The translations under genes were made by a program, and so were the position numbers. Below are positions 14,011 through 17,995 of a stretch of DNA of 17,995 nucleotides, one piece after another. Source of the stretch: Treponema sp. UBA3649 (lineage in GTDB: Bacteria; Spirochaetota; Spirochaetia; Treponematales; Treponemataceae); assembly GCA_002373325.1 (NCBI GenBank), contig DFKI01000003.1, forward strand, positions 1 through 17,995, read 5' to 3'. How positions within the stretch are numbered: position 1 is the first letter of the stretch; each line of letters begins with the position of its first letter. The notes below the pieces were generated by a model. That model ran no database searches. It saw only the letters and a list, made by a program, of their open reading frames with translations, and had not been told where the DNA came from.

Positions 14011-14283
14011 CTAAAGAAACAGGGCGAGCAGCACGATGTGGATTATCAAAATCAGCGGCATGAAAATTACGAAATACCAGTGCTTTGTCTTGTGACGGAA
14101 AACATACATGCCGACCAAGGTTCCGAGACTTCCTCCGATGAGACTTGCCAGAAACAGAGCCTTCTCAGAAACTCTCCAAGTCTGTTTTTTGGCTTTGTTC
14201 TTGTCAATGCCCATGAGCAAAAAGCCGATTAGATTCATAATCAGCAGGTATACAAAAATTGTGTTTCTGATTGTTTCGTTCAT
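14011..14283 (-). CDS. DUF1294 family membrane protein
   Basis: This is a small membrane protein of 90 aa from ATG 14283. A first membrane helix (about residues 9-27, FVYLLIMNLIGFLLMGIDK) leads into the DUF1294 signature AKKQTWRVSEKALFLAS and GGSLGTLVGMYVFRHKTKH, then a hydrophobic C-terminal helix (FVIFMPLILIIHIVLLALFL). The frame extends upstream to 14379, but that would add 32 residues outside the family pattern and run across the promoter at 14300-14328, so the shorter start is chosen. A modest GGTG lies a few bases before it. Function is unknown. It is the first gene of a two-gene unit with the 2H-Vsr fusion. Confidence 0.85.
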   Translation of the reverse strand: MNETIRNTIFVYLLIMNLIGFLLMGIDKNKAKKQTWRVSEKALFLASLIGGSLGTLVGMYVFRHKTKHWYFVIFMPLILIIHIVLLALFL

Positions 14284-14299
14284 TTTTTTCACCGTGTAA

Positions 14300-14328
14300 A
14301 GTGTATCAGATTGCAAGTAATTTTTCAA
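14300..14328 (-). promoter_or_regulatory. Promoter of the DUF1294/2H-Vsr unit
   Basis: Read on the minus strand: TTGAAA (14328-14323), a 17-base spacer and TACACT (14305-14300) preceded by TGA, an extended -10. The predicted start is near 14293, giving a leader of about 10 bases before ATG 14283. Confidence 0.6.
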
Positions 14329-14345
14329 TCGCTGAAAAATTGCTT
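14315..14345. repeat. 13-bp inverted repeat over the -35 region
   Basis: Arms 14315-14327 (AAGTAATTTTTCA) and 14333-14345 (TGAAAAATTGCTT) pair over 13 bp with one T-G wobble around a 5-base loop. It covers the -35 box of the minus-strand promoter and lies about 28 bases upstream of the rsbU-type gene's -35. It is a candidate operator between two divergent promoters. Confidence 0.5.
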
Positions 14346-14372
14346 TCATGACTTTATATTTCTCAATCTTTA

Positions 14373-14401
14373 TTGACACCCCCTAATCTCGCTTGTATAA
14401 T
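14373..14401 (+). promoter_or_regulatory. Perfect-consensus sigma-70 promoter
   Basis: TTGACA (14373-14378), exactly 17 bases, then TATAAT (14396-14401). The predicted start near 14408 coincides with the beginning of the ribosome binding site AAGGAGG (14408-14414), so the leader is only about 12 bases. Confidence 0.8.
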
Positions 14402-14419
14402 TAAATTAAGGAGGATTTC

Positions 14420-16564
14420 ATGTCTGAAAAAAACGTCAATATTATGGATGAGTATAACCGCAGAAGATTTTCTCTTACGGGACGTGTTTTTCATGCGACT
14501 CTGCTCGGCTCCATGATTTTGGGGCTGATTGTCCTAATTATCGGACTCGGACTTTACAGTTATGCGCTTGTCGGTCAGTACATCTCTCAGTCTTACAGCA
14601 TCTCTTGTTGTGCGGCATCCATTTGTGAGAAAATTGTTGACATTGATTCATTTTCAGATTCCGTCATGCAACGCTATAAAAGCATGAGCGATTCCGAACT
14701 TTCTGCCGTGGGGAGCGATTCTTATAGAAGTAATTTTTCTGATTTCAAAAATAATCCGACTTACGCTTCCGTTCATGCCATCCTTGGAGATTTTCTAACG
14801 GCTGGTGATGTTGATGCTGTCTATCTTGCGACATTCGATGAAGAAAGAAACAGAATAATTTATCTTGTGGATCCTGATGTTCCAGGCGAAGCTCTTTTGA
14901 CCGGCGACTGGGAAAGCTTCAGGCCGAATACTTTAAAAAAATTTCTGAATTGGAACGGAAAAGAAAAACTCTACGACATCAGTAAAACGGATATTTATGG
15001 ATGGCTTTGCATGAGTGCCGCACCTGTGAAAAGAAGCGACGGAACAAACTCTGCCTTTGTCATAACGGATGTTTCCCTGAGAAATTTCAGAAATGGAATC
15101 AGTACGTTTTTGATTCAATATGTTGTCGCAATGGTTATCCTTGTAAATGCCTTCTGTTTTCTTCTGACGAAACACATGAAAAAAAGGATTGTCGTACCAA
15201 TCAATTCCATAACTCAAGCCGCACAGGATTATATCCTTGACAAGTGTGCTGGTGTCACGTGCAACAATCATTTTTCTTCTCTTGAGATTAAGACTGGAGA
15301 TGAGCTTGAGAACTTGAGCGTAATCATGGCGGAGATGGAAAAAAATCTTGCCGACTATGAGGCGAGCCTTACCGCTGTGACTGCTGAAAAGGAAAGGATA
15401 GGGACTGAGCTTTCTCTTGCCACACGCATTCAGGGCGACATGCTTCCGAGCACATTCCCGGCTTTTCCCGACAGACACGAGTTTGACATCTATGCGTCCA
15501 TGAATCCTGCTCGCGAGGTTGGCGGTGATTTTTATGATTTTTTCTTCATTGATGATGATCACCTTTGTTTTACGATTGCGGATGTTTCTGGAAAGGGAGT
15601 CCCTGCCGCGCTTTTTATGATGGCATCCAAAATCATCCTTGCGAACACAGCAATCATGGATAAATCTCCGGCGGAAATTTTGGAGTATGCGAATGACATA
15701 ATCACACCGAACAACAAGGAGGATATGTTTGTTACCGTGTGGATTGGAATCCTTGAAATCTCCACAGGGAAACTAAAGGCTGCGAATGCCGGACATGAAT
15801 ATCCTGCCGTAAAAAAGGCGGATGGAAAATTCGAGCTTCTGGATGATCCGCATGGATTTGTAATCGGTGGACTTGAGGGAATGAAGTACAAGGAGTATGA
15901 GATTGTCCTTGATAAGGGGTCAAAAATATTTGTGTATACTGACGGTGTTCCTGAAGCCACAAATGCAGAAGGAAAAATGTTTGGCACGGAAAGAATGTTG
16001 CAATGTTTGAATGAGTTCTCCGACAAATCATCCGATGACATAATTGAGAATCTGATTTCTTCCGTGAATGATTTTGTGAACGGAGCCGAGCAGTTTGATG
16101 ATATGACCATGCTTTGTCTTGAGTACAAGGGAAGTGAGAAAATCAACAGTGGCAAAGACGTTCTTGAGATTGAGGCTGATACAAAACTCATTCATAAAGT
16201 GTACGAATACATCGAGAAAAAAATGGATGGACTTCAGTGCTCTTCAAAGTGTCTTATGGATATAAGCGTGGCGGTGGAGGAGATTTTTGTAAACATTGCG
16301 AACTATTCTTATGTCCCTGAAAAAGGAATGGCGACTGTAAATGCTGAGCTGAACAAGGAGAGGAACTTGCTTTCAATCAGTTTTTCCGATTCTGGAAAAC
16401 CGTTCAATCCTCTTGAAAAAGCTGACCCTGATATTACTCTTTCTGCAGAGGAAAGAAACATCGGCGGTCTCGGAATCTTTATGACAAAGCAAATGATGGA
16501 TGAGGTTATGTACGAATACAAGGACGGTCTGAATATTTTGACGATGCGAAAAAAATTATATTAG
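14420..16564 (+). CDS. Membrane PP2C phosphatase (RsbU/SpoIIE type) with C-terminal RsbW-like kinase domain
   Basis: This is a 714-aa signalling protein. A membrane segment (about residues 27-51), an external sensor region (about 52-228), a second membrane segment (about 229-250) and a HAMP-like linker with coiled coil (about 251-330) precede a SpoIIE-type PP2C domain. Its metal-binding acidic residues are visible in GGDFYD (Asp370), ADVSGKG (Asp388), TDGVPEA (Asp508) and FDDMTM (Asp560, Asp561). From about 580 a GHKL ATPase of the RsbW/anti-sigma type follows: N-box EEIFVNIANYS (Asn625), SDSGKPFNP (Asp657, Gly659) and GGLGIFM (682-688). Such proteins dephosphorylate, and the kinase domain may phosphorylate, anti-sigma-factor antagonists (STAS proteins); no STAS gene is nearby. 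The start ATG 14420 follows AAGGAGG by five bases. No specific symbol is given because the partner is unknown. Confidence 0.9.
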   Translation: MSEKNVNIMDEYNRRRFSLTGRVFHATLLGSMILGLIVLIIGLGLYSYALVGQYISQSYSISCCAASICEKIVDIDSFSDSVMQRYKSMSDSELSAVGSDSYRSNFSDFKNNPTYASVHAILGDFLTAGDVDAVYLATFDEERNRIIYLVDPDVPGEALLTGDWESFRPNTLKKFLNWNGKEKLYDISKTDIYGWLCMSAAPVKRSDGTNSAFVITDVSLRNFRNGISTFLIQYVVAMVILVNAFCFLLTKHMKKRIVVPINSITQAAQDYILDKCAGVTCNNHFSSLEIKTGDELENLSVIMAEMEKNLADYEASLTAVTAEKERIGTELSLATRIQGDMLPSTFPAFPDRHEFDIYASMNPAREVGGDFYDFFFIDDDHLCFTIADVSGKGVPAALFMMASKIILANTAIMDKSPAEILEYANDIITPNNKEDMFVTVWIGILEISTGKLKAANAGHEYPAVKKADGKFELLDDPHGFVIGGLEGMKYKEYEIVLDKGSKIFVYTDGVPEATNAEGKMFGTERMLQCLNEFSDKSSDDIIENLISSVNDFVNGAEQFDDMTMLCLEYKGSEKINSGKDVLEIEADTKLIHKVYEYIEKKMDGLQCSSKCLMDISVAVEEIFVNIANYSYVPEKGMATVNAELNKERNLLSISFSDSGKPFNPLEKADPDITLSAEERNIGGLGIFMTKQMMDEVMYEYKDGLNILTMRKKLY

Positions 16565-16569
16565 CACGT

Positions 16570-16959
16570 TTATTTGAACATGTAGATGAACATCACGATG
16601 AGGCCTGCCAAAACTATGAGACCTGAAATCAGAAGCCAAAGGGGAGTGTCCTCGCTCAACGCACCTGTTCCACCACCGGCAAAGTTGATTCCGCCTGCGG
16701 CTTTTTTCCTGCCTTTTTTTGAAATCACATTTCCAAGGGACTTTACGGGTTTTTCTTCACCTCGCATCTCTGAGTCTGAAATGGCATAGTGGCAGACGGG
16801 ACATCCTTTTTTAAATTCTGAGACGGAACCTGTGTGACCGCAATTCGGACACCGCACAGCAGAAAAAAATTTTCCACAGTGGGGACAGAAACGTGCCTTG
16901 GACGCAACTTCAGCCCCACAGTTCTCGCAGAAATATTTGGCGTTCTTTTGTTTTGCCAT
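16570..16959 (-). CDS. Zinc-ribbon protein with C-terminal membrane anchor
   Basis: This 129-aa protein has four CxxC pairs in the first 56 residues (Cys11/14, 25/28, 37/40, 53/56), enough for two zinc ribbons. A basic, glycine-rich linker (SKKGRKKAAGG) and one C-terminal membrane helix (about 107-128) follow, so the ribbons probably face the cytoplasm on a tail-anchored protein. The function is unknown. ATG 16959 overlaps the stop of the exported-protein gene upstream by one base (TAATG), so the two are translationally coupled and probably act together. Its 3' end lies five bases from the convergent phosphatase gene. Confidence 0.75.
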   Translation of the reverse strand: MAKQKNAKYFCENCGAEVASKARFCPHCGKFFSAVRCPNCGHTGSVSEFKKGCPVCHYAISDSEMRGEEKPVKSLGNVISKKGRKKAAGGINFAGGGTGALSEDTPLWLLISGLIVLAGLIVMFIYMFK

Positions 16960-17951
16960 TATTCTATCGGCTCCGTTCTCAAGTTGATAACAGTGTAATC
17001 ATAAATCTGCCAGATTCCATCGCGCTGTCGGACATGATAAGTATATTCCTTAAGCTCAACGTAAGTCGGGTTCCTGAACTTCTCAATCACCTGTACGGTT
17101 CCCTGTGTCTGGGAATATGTTGTGTTCGTAATCTCAAACGAATAGGGAATGGCTACAATGTCGGTGTCAATCCTGCTCTTCTGCAAATCGGCCCTGAACT
17201 GCTCAAGCATCTCCGCTCTTTCATCTGCGCCGGCTGCGTTGTATCTGCGTCCCCTTGTGGGATTGTTTTTTAGGATAGCCTCAAGATCCATATAAAGGAA
17301 GAACTTGTCCCAAGTGCTCTGCTGTCTTGCGATGATTGTCTGCTCAACAACTTTATCGGGACTGATTGCCTCCGCCTGAAGAACAGCTCCCGTGCCACTT
17401 TCAACCGGAACAAATCTTGAAGCTGATGCAAGCGGGGAAGGTCTCACCTCAAGGGTAAGTCTTTTTGAGACAAGGGTAGTATTTTTCTTTCTGTAAAGCT
17501 CGGGATAGAAAATCACAGTGACATAGTAAATTGAAGCTTCCTTGATGTCCAGATATTCCTTGAGATTTTCCACGAATGAATATTCCTCGCCGGGTTCCAG
17601 CGCAATCTCACGGAAATATACGGTCTGGTCGGTCTCTCTTTTTCTTCTGAGTGAGTCAGTTTTTTCAAGCTCGATGTTCTTCACGTTTACGGCCTTGAAA
17701 TCCAGACTGAACCTTCTGTCATCCGCCAGTTTGAAGCGAAGCGTATCAGGGCTTGTGTTCCTGATTGTCACGTGGACATTTACCGGATTGTCATCTGTGT
17801 TTCCGGGATAATACAATGTCCTGTTGTAGAATTTTGCCTCAATCTGAGCATTGTCAACGCTTGCCGCCGTTGTTGCGACATAATTCTGTGCAAAAATGCT
17901 CTGTGCAAAAACTGAAAAAAATGCTATAATACTTATAAGCGTTCGTTTCAC
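16959..17951 (-). CDS. Exported protein of unknown function
   Basis: This 330-aa protein has a signal peptide (KRTLISIIAFFSVFAQSIFA, probable cleavage before QNYV). There is no lipobox cysteine, so it is likely periplasmic or outer-membrane associated. After it comes a beta-rich domain (about 30-165) with VNVHVTIRNTSPDTLRFKL, of the kind seen in immunoglobulin-like or intracellular-proteinase-inhibitor-like folds. The C-terminal part (about 200-330) contains YNAAGADERAEMLEQFRADL and a VIEKFRNPTYVELKEYTYHV strand pattern and ends QIYDYTVINL, suggesting an NTF2-like or similar domain. A TTG start at 17957 is possible, but GTG 17951 lies six bases after GGGAG (17958-17962) and is preferred. I do not recognise a function; proteins of this kind look restricted to treponemes, which is inference. 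Confidence 0.75.
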   Translation of the reverse strand: MKRTLISIIAFFSVFAQSIFAQNYVATTAASVDNAQIEAKFYNRTLYYPGNTDDNPVNVHVTIRNTSPDTLRFKLADDRRFSLDFKAVNVKNIELEKTDSLRRKRETDQTVYFREIALEPGEEYSFVENLKEYLDIKEASIYYVTVIFYPELYRKKNTTLVSKRLTLEVRPSPLASASRFVPVESGTGAVLQAEAISPDKVVEQTIIARQQSTWDKFFLYMDLEAILKNNPTRGRRYNAAGADERAEMLEQFRADLQKSRIDTDIVAIPYSFEITNTTYSQTQGTVQVIEKFRNPTYVELKEYTYHVRQRDGIWQIYDYTVINLRTEPIE

Positions 17952-17962
17952 GACCAACTCCC

Positions 17963-17978
17963 GTCTGAGTTTTCAGAC
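17963..17978 (-). promoter_or_regulatory. Hairpin directly before the ribosome binding site
   Basis: GTCTGA (17963-17968) and TCAGAC (17973-17978) form a perfect 6-bp stem with a 4-base loop. On the minus-strand transcript it ends right next to the GGGAG (17962-17958) of the exported-protein gene, so it may affect translation. The promoter lies beyond the window. Confidence 0.4.
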
Positions 17979-17995
17979 TTGTTTACTGATCTAAC

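Noticed and set aside
14933..16191. Two long minus-strand open frames opposite the phosphatase gene
   Set aside because: The plus strand encodes intact PP2C and ATPase motifs here; the antisense products are Ser/Phe/Ile-rich shadows without a start context.
17922..17930. TGcTATAAT on the plus strand inside the signal-peptide coding region
   Set aside because: It looks like a perfect extended -10, but it has no convincing -35 and lies antisense to a coding region that must encode Ile/Ser codons; probably chance.
1..17995. CRISPR array, tRNA, rRNA, insertion sequence or prophage
   Set aside because: No regularly spaced repeats, tRNA-like cloverleaf, rRNA sequence, transposase or phage structural gene was seen on either strand.

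Overview
The window reads as chromosomal DNA of a spirochaete, most likely a commensal (gut or rumen type) Treponema. This rests on the FlgE C-terminus, the DnaB, LepB and HemW sequences, an RsbU-type membrane phosphatase, and an exported-protein/zinc-ribbon gene pair. I could not run a database search, so genus is inference. No tRNA, rRNA, CRISPR array, insertion sequence or prophage gene was recognised.

Layout, left to right. (1) 2-598: the end of flgE (flagellar hook), then a hairpin-rich stretch ending in a strong rho-independent terminator (767-812). (2) 895-4221: dnaB, lepB, and hemW overlapping lepB by one base. (3) 4290-4727: an MNT nucleotidyltransferase gene with a near-ideal promoter that places the transcript start on its ATG, followed by the remains of its HEPN (HI0074-type) partner. 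(4) 4871-10429: a tight run of malQ, argH and a DinG-family helicase carrying an N-terminal JAB/JAMM domain. (5) 10542-12909: an accessory stretch with a metallo-beta-lactamase-fold hydrolase, a XRE/DUF5680 regulator, a broken tautomerase gene and a barstar-GNAT fusion. (6) 14283-12925 (minus): a DUF1294 membrane protein and a 2H-phosphoesterase/Vsr-endonuclease fusion, with a promoter overlapped by a 13-bp inverted repeat. (7) 14420-16564: a membrane PP2C phosphatase fused to a RsbW-like kinase domain, behind a perfect TTGACA-17-TATAAT promoter. (8) 17951-16570 (minus): an exported protein and a zinc-ribbon membrane protein with overlapping stop and start.

The housekeeping genes (replication, protein export, heme chaperone, glycogen/maltodextrin use, arginine synthesis) look ordinary apart from LepB, which has Arg where the catalytic Lys is expected. 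The unusual biology lies in domain fusions. The best candidates for something undescribed are the 2H-Vsr protein (an RNA-end-processing type domain joined to a mismatch-nicking endonuclease, with no cytosine methylase gene in the window), the JAB-DinG helicase and the barstar-GNAT protein. Two small genes (the HEPN partner and the tautomerase) have decayed in the same way: the first few codons joined out of frame to the C-terminal part.
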